A DNA stretch of 9,273 bases from NCBI GenBank assembly GCA_002771395.1, contig PCSS01000189.1, positions 1,780 through 11,052 of the forward strand. Direction: 5' to 3'. This DNA comes from Bacteroidetes bacterium CG23_combo_of_CG06-09_8_20_14_all_32_9 (GTDB lineage: Bacteria > Bacteroidota > Bacteroidia > Bacteroidales > GWA2-32-17). The notes below the pieces were generated by a model. The model had not been told where the DNA came from. It did no database searches and worked only from the letters and a program-made list of their open reading frames with translations. The position numbers and the translations under genes were made by a program. How positions within the stretch are numbered: position 1 is the stretch's first letter; each line of letters starts with the position of its first letter. This document shows, one piece after another, positions 1 through 6,857 of the stretch.

Positions 1-10
1 AGAAGTCCCG

Positions 11-835
11 TTATTCTAAAAGATAGCCAATGCTCATTACAACATCATTTTTATCGGTTTCAATTTCAATAACATTCCATTTTTTCGATTTTGACCAGTA
101 ATTATATTTGTAAATTGTATCTTTTGTTGAATATATACTAAAACCGGAAACAATAACGTCCATGTCTTGGTATTCAATACGTTTATCTCTTATACATTGG
201 TAAGTACCGGTAGGGGTTTTAACAGTTCCACCGGCATCAATTGTACTATTAACTTTATATTTAATGTTTATTACAGCATCAATAGGAAATCCAATTACAA
301 TTTGTGTATCAACAGATGCGGAACCACTATCAACATAATTAGCTCCTAACAGCATAGGGAATTTGAACATTGTCCATGGATTTCCTAAAGTATCTTTAAC
401 GGTAATTCCATACATATTTAATGAAATACCAATAAGGTTAATTTGCTGGGTAGATTTATTTAAAAACATATATGTTCCTGAACTTTGCGACATTAAAAGA
501 TTTGAAGTTGGAAAAGTAGCATAGTCAGGATTTGTTGCTGGATTTAGTAAATAAGTAGTATCAATAGTTGTTGAAAGTGGAATAGAATCATAATCCCATG
601 TTTGTCCGCCGGCAGCCGAACCTAAAAGATATGCAGTATCTCCTGCATTAACAGTATGAACTGCAATTTTGAATGTGTCGCCTGCATCACCAATATCTGT
701 TGAAAGGTAACTGTAAACCTGTGATACTGGAGTGTTGTCCCTGTGTACACGTGGGAATGTGTAGTAGTTATAATCTTTTTTACAGGAAAAAATAATTACT
801 GCCACCAAAGCAAAGAGTAACAAAGTCTTTTTCAT
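11..835 (-). CDS. Predicted lipoprotein of unknown function (274 aa)
   Basis: I do not recognise a named family. Residues 1-17 form a lipoprotein signal (MKK, then a hydrophobic stretch ending IFSC), with Cys18 as the predicted lipidation site followed by Lys-Lys-Asp. The mature protein is therefore probably anchored in the outer membrane. The acidic run of a canonical Bacteroidetes surface-export signal is not clear, so which face it occupies is open. The rest is rich in Thr, Ser, Tyr and Asp with alternating hydrophobic residues, suggesting a beta-sandwich. The AGGQTWDY segment at 75-82 resembles the 'GG.(Q)TWD' motif often seen near the start of secreted Bacteroidetes proteins of unknown function. 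There is no sorting domain and no catalytic motif that I can see. The gene has its own promoter (861-890) with a leader of about 20 nt, is divergent from udk, and its stop lies 10 bp from the window edge. Confidence 0.85.
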   Translation of the reverse strand: MKKTLLLFALVAVIIFSCKKDYNYYTFPRVHRDNTPVSQVYSYLSTDIGDAGDTFKIAVHTVNAGDTAYLLGSAAGGQTWDYDSIPLSTTIDTTYLLNPATNPDYATFPTSNLLMSQSSGTYMFLNKSTQQINLIGISLNMYGITVKDTLGNPWTMFKFPMLLGANYVDSGSASVDTQIVIGFPIDAVINIKYKVNSTIDAGGTVKTPTGTYQCIRDKRIEYQDMDVIVSGFSIYSTKDTIYKYNYWSKSKKWNVIEIETDKNDVVMSIGYLLE

Positions 836-860
836 GGTAATTTAATTTTAGTTTAATAAG

Positions 861-890
861 CAAATGTAAAAAAAAATTTTTGAATACAAA
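861..890 (-). promoter_or_regulatory. Bacteroidetes-type promoter for the lipoprotein gene
   Basis: Read on the minus strand, TTTG (890-887) is followed 18 bp later by TACATTTG (868-861). This is a full match to the Bacteroidetes -7 box TAnnTTTG with a -33 TTTG at a plausible spacing. Transcription would start about 20 nt before the lipoprotein ATG at 835. The spacer holds a run of T (A9 on the plus strand, 868-876) whose last T is also the first base of the -7 box. Confidence 0.6.
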
Positions 891-922
891 ACAACTTCTT
901 ATATTGTCATAAAATTTTTGAT

Positions 923-1549
923 ATGTTAATCATAGGTATAGCGGGGGGGACAGGTTCGGGAAAAACCACTGTTGTAAAAAAAATTATTGAACGCTGCCCC
1001 AAAGATGAGGTTGTGGTTTTACCACAAGATTCTTATTATCGCGATAATAGCAATATTCCAATTGAAGAACGGCTTAAAATTAATTTTGACCATCCCAATG
1101 CCGTTGAATTTGATTTATTAATTGAACATCTTAAACATCTGAAAAAGGGTGAAACGGTTAATATACCCATTTATTCTTATTTAACCTGCACGCGGTCAAC
1201 CGAAACTATTCCTGTTCAATCAAAAAAAGTAGTTATTGTTGAAGGAATTTTAATTTTTACAAATCCTGAATTACGAAATATTTTTGACATAAAAGTATTT
1301 GTTGATGCCGATGCTGATGATAGGCTTATACGAGTGATTAAACGCGATATAATTGAGCGCGGACGCTCAATTGATAAGGTTTTGGAAAGATATATTAAAA
1401 CCGTGAAACCATCTCATATTCAATTTATTGAACCCACAAAAACATTTGCCGACCTTATTGTACCTCAGGGTGGCGATAATTTAGTTGCTATTGATATTTT
1501 AACACATTATATAGAAAAAAAATTAATTAAAATTTCAAATTATGCTTGA
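923..1549 (+). CDS. udk: Uridine kinase (uridine-cytidine kinase)
   Basis: Cytoplasmic P-loop kinase of pyrimidine salvage. It phosphorylates uridine or cytidine to UMP or CMP with ATP or GTP. At 208 aa it has the usual length. The Walker A motif GGTGSGKT is at 8-15. The LPQDSYY segment at 33-39 carries the likely catalytic Asp36, the FDHP motif is at 55-58, and the substrate loop PIYSYLTCTR is at 82-91. VVIVEG at 103-108 is the Walker B-like strand. The basic KRDIIERGRS segment is the lid. ATG923 directly precedes the first strand (LIIGIAGG), which fixes the start. No clear Shine-Dalgarno or promoter is visible. The downstream exonuclease overlaps its last 8 bp. Two oddities: the His usually found in the Y-x-F/Y-x-x-H-x-R uridine-binding loop is Cys89 here, and codons 7-9 contain a G7 homopolymer (943-949) in otherwise AT-rich sequence. 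Confidence 0.96.
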   Translation: MLIIGIAGGTGSGKTTVVKKIIERCPKDEVVVLPQDSYYRDNSNIPIEERLKINFDHPNAVEFDLLIEHLKHLKKGETVNIPIYSYLTCTRSTETIPVQSKKVVIVEGILIFTNPELRNIFDIKVFVDADADDRLIRVIKRDIIERGRSIDKVLERYIKTVKPSHIQFIEPTKTFADLIVPQGGDNLVAIDILTHYIEKKLIKISNYA

Positions 1550-2252
1550 AGCGATAAAAAACACAAACATCTTGTTTCTTGATATAGAAACGGTGCCGCA
1601 ATTTCCTGTATATTCCGAAGTTCCTGAAAAATTACAAAAACTTTGGGACGAGAAATCAAAAAATTTTCGCGAAGAAAAAACTTCGGAAGATGTTTACGAA
1701 CGTGCCGGAATTTATGCAGAATTTGGGAAAATAATATGCATTTCGGTTGGTGCAATTTCGGAGAAACCCAACCGTAAAATTCGCCTAAAATCATTTTTTG
1801 GCGATAATGAAAAACAACTTCTTGAAAGTTTTTTTCAGTTATTAAATTCTAAATTTAATCGTTACGAACACTTTTTATGCGCCCACAATGGGAAAGAGTT
1901 CGATTATCCGTACATTGCCCGTCGCGGATTGATAAATGGACTTAAATTACCTAAAATTCTTGATAATTCCGGGAAAAAACCATGGGAAATAAAACATTTA
2001 GATACATTGGAACTATGGAAATTTGGCGACTACAAACATTATACATCATTAAACTTACTTACAGCAATTTTTGATATTCCATCGCCAAAAGACGATATTT
2101 CGGGAGCCGATGTAGCAAAGGTTTATTATATTGAAAAAGATTTGCCCCGAATTGTAAAATATTGTGAAAAAGACGTTCTTGCACTTGCTCAGCTTTTGTT
2201 GCGATACAAAAGTGAAATGTTAATTCCCGAAGAAAACGTTGAACATGTTTAA
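1542..2252 (+). CDS. Predicted DEDDy 3'-5' exonuclease (PolB-like exonuclease domain)
   Basis: A stand-alone 3'-5' exonuclease of the DnaQ/RNase H fold, resembling the family annotated 'predicted 3'-5' exonuclease related to the PolB exonuclease domain' (DNA_pol_B_exo2). It probably removes nucleotides from single-stranded DNA or RNA ends using two metal ions. The acidic residues are visible: FLDIET gives Asp14 and Glu16 (ExoI), HNGKEFDYPYI gives Asp121 (ExoII), and YCEKD at 207-211 gives Tyr207 and Asp211 (ExoIII, the y-type YxxxD). At 236 aa it is one domain with no polymerase part. Its ATG lies inside the end of udk (8-bp overlap), so the two are almost certainly co-transcribed and translationally coupled. 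Whether it acts in DNA repair or RNA decay cannot be told from sequence. Its stop codon overlaps the left end of the inverted-repeat unit at 2251-2405. Confidence 0.87.
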   Translation: MLEAIKNTNILFLDIETVPQFPVYSEVPEKLQKLWDEKSKNFREEKTSEDVYERAGIYAEFGKIICISVGAISEKPNRKIRLKSFFGDNEKQLLESFFQLLNSKFNRYEHFLCAHNGKEFDYPYIARRGLINGLKLPKILDNSGKKPWEIKHLDTLELWKFGDYKHYTSLNLLTAIFDIPSPKDDISGADVAKVYYIEKDLPRIVKYCEKDVLALAQLLLRYKSEMLIPEENVEHV

Positions 2253-2405
2253 TTAGTGTTTGTCTGTAATATCAATCTTTTTCATTTTAAGGAATGTTGT
2301 CATTCATTGTCATTCAGTTGTCATTCAGTTGTCATTCGGTTGTCATTCGGTTGTCATTCGGTTGTCAATGGTAGCGAGTTCTGATATTACGGACAAACTC
2401 TAATT
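2251..2405. repeat. Inverted-repeat-bounded minisatellite unit (possible MITE-like element)
   Basis: Two 24-bp arms, 2251-2274 and 2382-2405, are inverted copies with only 2 mismatches. Their shared core is GTTTGTCYGTAATATCA (17 bp, 1 mismatch; left core 2258-2274, right core 2382-2398). They enclose an 11-bp tandem array (2297-2371). TAATTAG also occurs as a direct copy at 2250-2256 and 2401-2407, which could be a 7-bp target duplication. Because TAATTA is itself palindromic, it may instead be part of the inverted repeat. There is no coding capacity inside. The left arm includes the last two bases of the exonuclease stop codon. A transcript through it could fold into a long stem that acts as a 3'-end structure for the udk operon. 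Confidence 0.7.
2297..2371. repeat. 11-bp tandem repeat, TTGTCATTCRG
   Basis: Six adjacent near-identical units start at 2297 (10 bp), 2307, 2318, 2329, 2340 and 2351, followed by a degenerate seventh (TTGTCAATGG, 2362-2371). The variant base shifts along the array, with CAG in the earlier full units and CGG in the later ones. The pattern looks like successive local duplication. The 11-bp period is close to one helical turn, so any bound protein would see each unit on the same DNA face. Confidence 0.92.
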
Positions 2406-2423
2406 AGGGTCCTCAGTCCGCAA

Positions 2424-2453
2424 ACTGTTGACTGCCAACTGCTGCTGCCAACT
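2424..2453. repeat. Short 7-bp-period repeat, ACTGNNN
   Basis: ACTGTTG (2424), ACTGCCA (2431) and ACTGCTG (2438) follow each other exactly every 7 bp, then CTGCCAACT repeats at 2445-2453 (first copy 2432-2440). It lies between the inverted-repeat unit and the 3' end of the TPR gene. Only weak hairpins can be drawn, so I do not call it a terminator. Confidence 0.6.
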
Positions 2454-2464
2454 TTTTGGAATTT

Positions 2465-3685
2465 CTACTTTTTATTACAAATTCTTAGCATATATTGTTC
2501 TGCCTGAAGATAATTGAGTGTGCGGGCTTTTTCCCAATCGTGGCAGGCACCAATTTTATTTTTTAACCCATAATATGTTAATCCACGATAATAAAAGTAC
2601 TCGCCTTTGCCGGGGTTAAGGTCAATTGCCATGCAGAGGTCGGAAAAAGCTAGATCGTAATTGAGTTGTTCAACATAGCAACGTCCGCGTTCAAAGTAGC
2701 TATCGGATAAAGAGCCGTCATTAAGTTTTATAGCTTCATTTAAAATACTAATAGATTGTTTGAAATCGCCTTTAAGATATGCAGCATGTCCGGCAAAATA
2801 AAGGGAATTACCATCTAAATTATCGTAGTTATGATAATATAACAAATCGGCAATTGCACCATTGTAATCTGCCGTTTCAATTTTTGTAATTCCACGTTCT
2901 TTAACACATTTAATATTCCAAGGCTGAATAGTAAAAGCAGTGGAATAATCGTTAATAGCTTTCTTATTTTTTCTGTCTTTTCTAAGCAAATCGGCGCGAA
3001 AAAGCAAAATATCAACTCTTTTAGGGTTGCACATTAAAGCCTTATCTAAACTTAACATTACTTCTTTATGATTGTTACCATAAATATATGCTTTTGCTTT
3101 CCAGAACCAGAGTTCTTCTTTTTTGGGAAATTGTTTTAACGCATTATCAATTATATCATAAGCTTCGGAATTTAATCCTTTTAATGATAAATAATAAAGG
3201 TCGGCTAAATAATATTCGTAATCGGAATACCAGTTTTTTTTCCATATTTCGTCCCAAAAAGGAGTGGTTTTAAATTTTGAAAAAACAGTATCAGTTTTGA
3301 TGGCGTTTATAGGAATTTTATTATTACCTGCTAAATATTTTCTAAGCCAGGTATCTGTTTCCGACCAGTTTTGCAAATCAGTATAACAACTTGCAATTTT
3401 ATATTTTATTTCATTCTCCCCTTTTTCTGATGCTGAAATAAAATCATTTAATGCACTTTTAATATCTTTATTTTTTAAAAAGAGTTCGGCTCTCTGGTAT
3501 AAATAAATGGGATTGGGTTTATCTGCAATTGCCTTTGAGACAAAAAAAATGGCTGTATCAATTTTATTGTAATCTTCTGCTACTTTTGATTTTATGAACC
3601 ACTCTAAATCAGTTTGAGCAATCGAAATAAAATAGTTTATAATTAATAAAAATAGTGTAAACCACTTTATACTTTGAGTGGGCAT
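2465..3685 (-). CDS. Secreted tetratricopeptide-repeat protein (406 aa)
   Basis: An N-terminal signal peptide (hydrophobic 8-22, probable cleavage near Ala23/Gln24, 'SIAQ|TD') targets it to the periplasm or beyond. One helical-repeat block lies at about 26-92. After a less regular region (about 95-150, rich in Trp, Lys and Thr), a run of TPR-like helix pairs fills about 155-390, with typical spacing of small and large residues such as 'A..Y...G....A...L..A...NP'. The ending with 'GACHDWEKA' and a late Cys is common in Bacteroidetes TPR proteins. TPRs are protein-binding scaffolds; no enzyme domain or sorting domain is seen, so the partner is unknown. ATG3685 is the only sensible start before the signal peptide. 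It is on the same strand as the four-helix-bundle gene, from which it is separated by an 8-bp repeat array that may impede read-through. Confidence 0.85.
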   Translation of the reverse strand: MPTQSIKWFTLFLLIINYFISIAQTDLEWFIKSKVAEDYNKIDTAIFFVSKAIADKPNPIYLYQRAELFLKNKDIKSALNDFISASEKGENEIKYKIASCYTDLQNWSETDTWLRKYLAGNNKIPINAIKTDTVFSKFKTTPFWDEIWKKNWYSDYEYYLADLYYLSLKGLNSEAYDIIDNALKQFPKKEELWFWKAKAYIYGNNHKEVMLSLDKALMCNPKRVDILLFRADLLRKDRKNKKAINDYSTAFTIQPWNIKCVKERGITKIETADYNGAIADLLYYHNYDNLDGNSLYFAGHAAYLKGDFKQSISILNEAIKLNDGSLSDSYFERGRCYVEQLNYDLAFSDLCMAIDLNPGKGEYFYYRGLTYYGLKNKIGACHDWEKARTLNYLQAEQYMLRICNKK

Positions 3686-3722
3686 ATTTTGAGTTTTTTT
3701 ATTTATGCTTGATAATAGAATA

Positions 3723-3754
3723 ATGGTTTTATTGTTGGATGGTTATATGGTTAA
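3723..3754 (+). repeat. Left 8-bp-period array (ATGGTTNN), forward orientation
   Basis: Four octamers follow without gaps: ATGGTTTT, ATTGTTGG, ATGGTTAT, ATGGTTAA. The array supplies the stop codon (3743-3745) and last codons of the four-helix-bundle gene on the minus strand. The same unit appears inverted on the other side of that gene at 4143-4190. Confidence 0.75.
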
Positions 3755-4126
3755 TTTTGCATTTGTTAGATTTATCTGGTGGTTTATTTCTTTAGGCAGC
3801 TTTTGTAATTCGCCAAAAATGTGTTTGTACTCTTCCTCTTTCATCAACTTCCTTACTTTTGATTTTTCATTCCAGTCAAATGATTCTTTAACAGAACCAC
3901 TGCTGTAATGATAGAACTTGATTTTATCTTTTTTGTGATATCTGCCAAATCCTTCAGCAATATTGGCTGAAATTGAATCAATTGCTTCAACAAATTGACC
4001 GCCCACATGACTTTTGGCAAACCAATCCCATTTTATTATCACGTTACATACATAATTACTCAAATTAAAAGCAGTTTTGTATGCAGGAACATCGTTTAAT
4101 TTTAAATATTTCTTTTCAATCATCAT
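3743..4126 (-). CDS. Four-helix-bundle protein, 23S rRNA-intervening-sequence (IVP/S23) family
   Basis: This 127-aa protein is a probable member of the TIGR02436/PF05635 family. The family was first named for ORFs inside intervening sequences of 23S rRNA genes. It also includes stand-alone genes in many Bacteroidota and is related to the Avd accessory protein of diversity-generating retroelements. The signature is SISANIAEGFGRYHKKD (51-67), followed by a helix with 'FYHYSSGSVKE' (71-81) and a charged C-terminal helix. Members form oligomeric basic helical bundles; the molecular role is mostly unknown. There is no rRNA, reverse transcriptase or variable repeat here, so neither the IVS nor the DGR role applies. 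The start is one of two adjacent ATGs (4126 or 4123), with no Shine-Dalgarno. The gene lies between two oppositely oriented octamer arrays, and its last residues and stop are encoded by the left one. This suggests the gene and arrays travel or evolve as one unit. Confidence 0.85.
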   Translation of the reverse strand: MMIEKKYLKLNDVPAYKTAFNLSNYVCNVIIKWDWFAKSHVGGQFVEAIDSISANIAEGFGRYHKKDKIKFYHYSSGSVKESFDWNEKSKVRKLMKEEEYKHIFGELQKLPKEINHQINLTNAKLTI

Positions 4127-4142
4127 TAGTTTTTAATATATC

Positions 4143-4190
4143 AGCAATAAAACCATCTAACCACATAGCCATTTAACCATATATCCATAT
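4143..4190 (-). repeat. Right 8-bp-period array (NNATGGTT), inverted orientation
   Basis: Read on the minus strand from 4190 to 4143 there are six octamers: ATATGGAT, ATATGGTT, AAATGGCT, ATGTGGTT, AGATGGTT, TTATTGCT. They are the same family as the array at 3723-3754 but on the other strand. A 12-bp perfect inverted match links them (ATGGTTTTATTG at 3723-3734; its complement at 4145-4156). The array sits just upstream of the four-helix-bundle start codon, so it would also form that gene's promoter or leader region. Confidence 0.75.
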
Positions 4191-4239
4191 TAAGATTTAA
4201 AGATTAATAAAAGCGCAATGTATGACTTTTAACAGTATA

Positions 4240-6855
4240 TCATTCGTTACCGGATTTTTTTATCACCAAAATCTGAATAAAACCTGTAAGATTTCTTGGC
4301 TCAATGCCTGTAAGCCGACGTTCGTAAACATCGCATATATAGTAATATACACCTGGTGAAACAAGTTTTTTAGAATCTATATCACGACCATCCCATTTTA
4401 TATCAGGATTATCTGTCTGAAAAACAAGTTTCCCCCAACGGTTAAATATTTTCATATCAACCTTTTCTACAAAACGGTATGGTCCCGGAATATATAAATC
4501 GTTTTGACTGTTATCATCAGGAGTAAAAATATTTGGCAGTTCATAATACGTACATTCATCAACGCATATACGTGTTATTAAGCCGCTTTCGTTTAAAAAT
4601 GAATCAATTGCAGTTACAATATAACATCCTGCTAATGAGTATGTCGGAAAATGCTTATAAGTTGTATCGTTTGCATTGTTTTTTGTACCAATTAAAACCA
4701 TATCACCGTTCAAGGTAGAGGAATAATAAATATTGTATCCTGTTACATCGTTGGCACAATAATGATTTGGGTTAGTCCAAACTAAATTGTTAGCATATAA
4801 TTTACATTCTGAATGAACAGTTAAATTTGGTGAACATGGCGGAGTTGTATCTATTGGTACAGCACAAGCTTCCTGCGATAAATTTATAAGCGGCGAAACA
4901 AAGTTTCCGATTGAATAGTCGCCTATAGTTTTAACTTTATAGCAATAAGTATTTCCATTAACTAACCCCGAATCAATATATTGTGTAGAAGTTGTTGTAC
5001 CTATTGAATCGAATGTGGTTTGATTTAGTCTGAAAATATCGTACCTGTAATTTAGCCAAGGAACATTTTTATTGATATTAATTATTATGCGGTTATCGTC
5101 GGGAACCGGCTGAATAAAAGGCGATGAAGCAATATTAGGTGTGCCAATTAGAAAGGGATTGTCGGGAGGAGCATCATTATAAAATTCAACTTTATATGAA
5201 TAAGGATTTGAAGTAGTATTAAATAAAGAATCGTTATACAAAGTATCGTTAATATCGCTTAATGAATCAATTAATTGTAATGATTGTCCCCAATAGTCGG
5301 GCGAATGATAAATAAGGTATTTATAAGGTCCGGGTGCGGCAATGGTGTCAAACTCTGTGGGTTTAGACCATTCTATATAAACTTTTCCTAATGAAACATC
5401 AGTTGTTATAATGCTAACGTGAGTAATTACCGGAATTCCTTTTACTAATTCGGTGCATGCTTCGTTTGATGCAATACTTTCGGCTTCATCGGCAAAAACT
5501 GCATCAACACGGTAACAATATTCGTAACCTAAGGGAAGCCCAAGTCCGGCGTTGTTATCAAGAAATGATGTTGAATCAGTTCCTGAAACCGAGCCAATTT
5601 TAACAAATCCTGTATATGCAGGCACGCCTGTTTCGCAAGTACCGGGATTCCAACCCGATGGAGCATTTCTTCGGAAAATGTCGTAATAAGTCGCCTGGCT
5701 GCAAATACAGGCATCCCAATTGAGGAAAACAGAATTTGTAGTAGGTGTTAAAGTTAAGTTTGCTGGTGGCGGACTTATTATTTCAATATAAACATGTTCC
5801 TGTGCAACAAGAATTGGTTCTTCAATATTCAGAGGTTTGTCTTTGGCTCTAAAATTAACGAGATAAGGGAACTTTTTTACATGAGTACAATTTGTATTCC
5901 ACACAAAATTGCCTGTAACCGTACCATATCCAAATACAGTATCAAAAACTGCCGGACTATTAGGCACCAGGAATGGTCCGCCATAAGCGTTAAGTGTTAT
6001 TCCATCTCCGTTAGGGTCGGTAGCTGAAACCGGAAAATTAATATAAGTCCCGGCTTCAACACATAAATCATTTAATTGTGAAAATATTGGTGGCAGGTTA
6101 TTTGATTTAACTACTTCAATTTGAATATCGCGTAGAATTTCTCCTATTTTAATATAGTAGTTACCAGGTTTATAAAGTCTCCATTCTTCAATAAACATGG
6201 CGACATTATAAAGTCCTGTTTGTTGTGGTTTATCCCAAATTAAATCGCCTTTAATTGGGTCAACTGTTAATGAATTACTTGCATAAGGAAAAGTATATCC
6301 TGGAATAGGTAGTGCATTATCGCCTAAACATATTGTTAGTTTATATGAAAGGCTGTCGCCATCGGGGTCCCATGCAGTAGGGTTATGTATAAAAATCTGG
6401 CCAAGTTCCGCTTTATCAATGGGCGGGTATGTTAATACAGGAGAAGTATTACCTTCAAAGGAAGAGTTAATATTTAAAGTAGTTTTTATAGTAAATGGTA
6501 CAGTTACAGAGTTTGGAATATTAAGTACCCCATCATTTCTGTTCTGGTCAAGCATTGAAATAACATAAACACCTGGTCCAGGATAAGTGTGACTTCCTAT
6601 ATAAGTGTTTTTATTATAGAAGTCCCCTAATGCTATTTTAGAAGTTCGCGTAACAATAGATGAAGTGTTATCACCCCAATTAACTTCCAGTTCAGGTCGG
6701 TCTGCCTGTGAAAGTGAGTAAGTGTATGTAACCATTGTTATTTCATAAGTAAAATGATTAACATGACGGTAACGAATTTCACCGGCTCGGTTGTGAGTGG
6801 CAAAAACACCCGAAGCAATAAATAATGCGATGATTAAAAACAATATGTGTTTCAT
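4240..6855 (-). CDS. Secreted multidomain protein with T9SS type B (gliding-motility-associated) C-terminal domain
   Basis: The signal peptide is 1-19 (VFA|TH). The N-terminal THNRAGEIRYRHV block, with PKD-like features (NWGD at 59-62, SHTYPGPGVY at 88-97), recurs in large Bacteroidetes surface proteins. About 135-250 and 252-360 look like cadherin/Ig-like modules, with the motifs DPDGDSLSY (163-171) and DPNGDG (280-285). About 362-765 is a run of probable fibronectin type III-like modules, with repeated 'Y.I(F/Y)' and 'YCY.V' strands (YEYCYRV at 444-450, YCYKV at 637-641). Residues 773-865 match the type B sorting domain: LPNIFTPDD, IFNRWGKLVFQT (803-814), WDG (821-823), SPGVYYYICDVYERR (833-847). 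This domain sends cargo through the type IX secretion system to the cell surface or medium. Adhesion or matrix function is plausible, but no enzyme domain is seen. It starts 2 bp after the DUF6702 stop, indicating one transcript. Confidence 0.92.
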   Translation of the reverse strand: MKHILFLIIALFIASGVFATHNRAGEIRYRHVNHFTYEITMVTYTYSLSQADRPELEVNWGDNTSSIVTRTSKIALGDFYNKNTYIGSHTYPGPGVYVISMLDQNRNDGVLNIPNSVTVPFTIKTTLNINSSFEGNTSPVLTYPPIDKAELGQIFIHNPTAWDPDGDSLSYKLTICLGDNALPIPGYTFPYASNSLTVDPIKGDLIWDKPQQTGLYNVAMFIEEWRLYKPGNYYIKIGEILRDIQIEVVKSNNLPPIFSQLNDLCVEAGTYINFPVSATDPNGDGITLNAYGGPFLVPNSPAVFDTVFGYGTVTGNFVWNTNCTHVKKFPYLVNFRAKDKPLNIEEPILVAQEHVYIEIISPPPANLTLTPTTNSVFLNWDACICSQATYYDIFRRNAPSGWNPGTCETGVPAYTGFVKIGSVSGTDSTSFLDNNAGLGLPLGYEYCYRVDAVFADEAESIASNEACTELVKGIPVITHVSIITTDVSLGKVYIEWSKPTEFDTIAAPGPYKYLIYHSPDYWGQSLQLIDSLSDINDTLYNDSLFNTTSNPYSYKVEFYNDAPPDNPFLIGTPNIASSPFIQPVPDDNRIIININKNVPWLNYRYDIFRLNQTTFDSIGTTTSTQYIDSGLVNGNTYCYKVKTIGDYSIGNFVSPLINLSQEACAVPIDTTPPCSPNLTVHSECKLYANNLVWTNPNHYCANDVTGYNIYYSSTLNGDMVLIGTKNNANDTTYKHFPTYSLAGCYIVTAIDSFLNESGLITRICVDECTYYELPNIFTPDDNSQNDLYIPGPYRFVEKVDMKIFNRWGKLVFQTDNPDIKWDGRDIDSKKLVSPGVYYYICDVYERRLTGIEPRNLTGFIQILVIKKSGNE

Positions 6856-6857
6856 AT

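Noticed and set aside
1540..1794. Minus-strand frame of 84 codons opposite the exonuclease
   Set aside because: It lies fully antisense to a conserved enzyme whose catalytic motifs are in the plus frame. No domain or start signal supports it.
2297..2371. CRISPR array
   Set aside because: The units are 11 bp and directly adjacent, with no unique spacers and no cas genes in the window.
2408..2464. Intrinsic terminator for the TPR gene
   Set aside because: Only 4-5 bp stems can be drawn in the heptamer repeat and no U-tract follows in the minus-strand direction.
3743..4126. Diversity-generating retroelement or rRNA intervening sequence
   Set aside because: The protein is related to Avd/IVP, but no reverse transcriptase, template/variable repeat pair or rRNA gene is present.
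3723..4190. Classical insertion sequence
   Set aside because: There is no transposase, and I could not find a convincing target-site duplication outside the two arrays. A non-autonomous unit remains possible.
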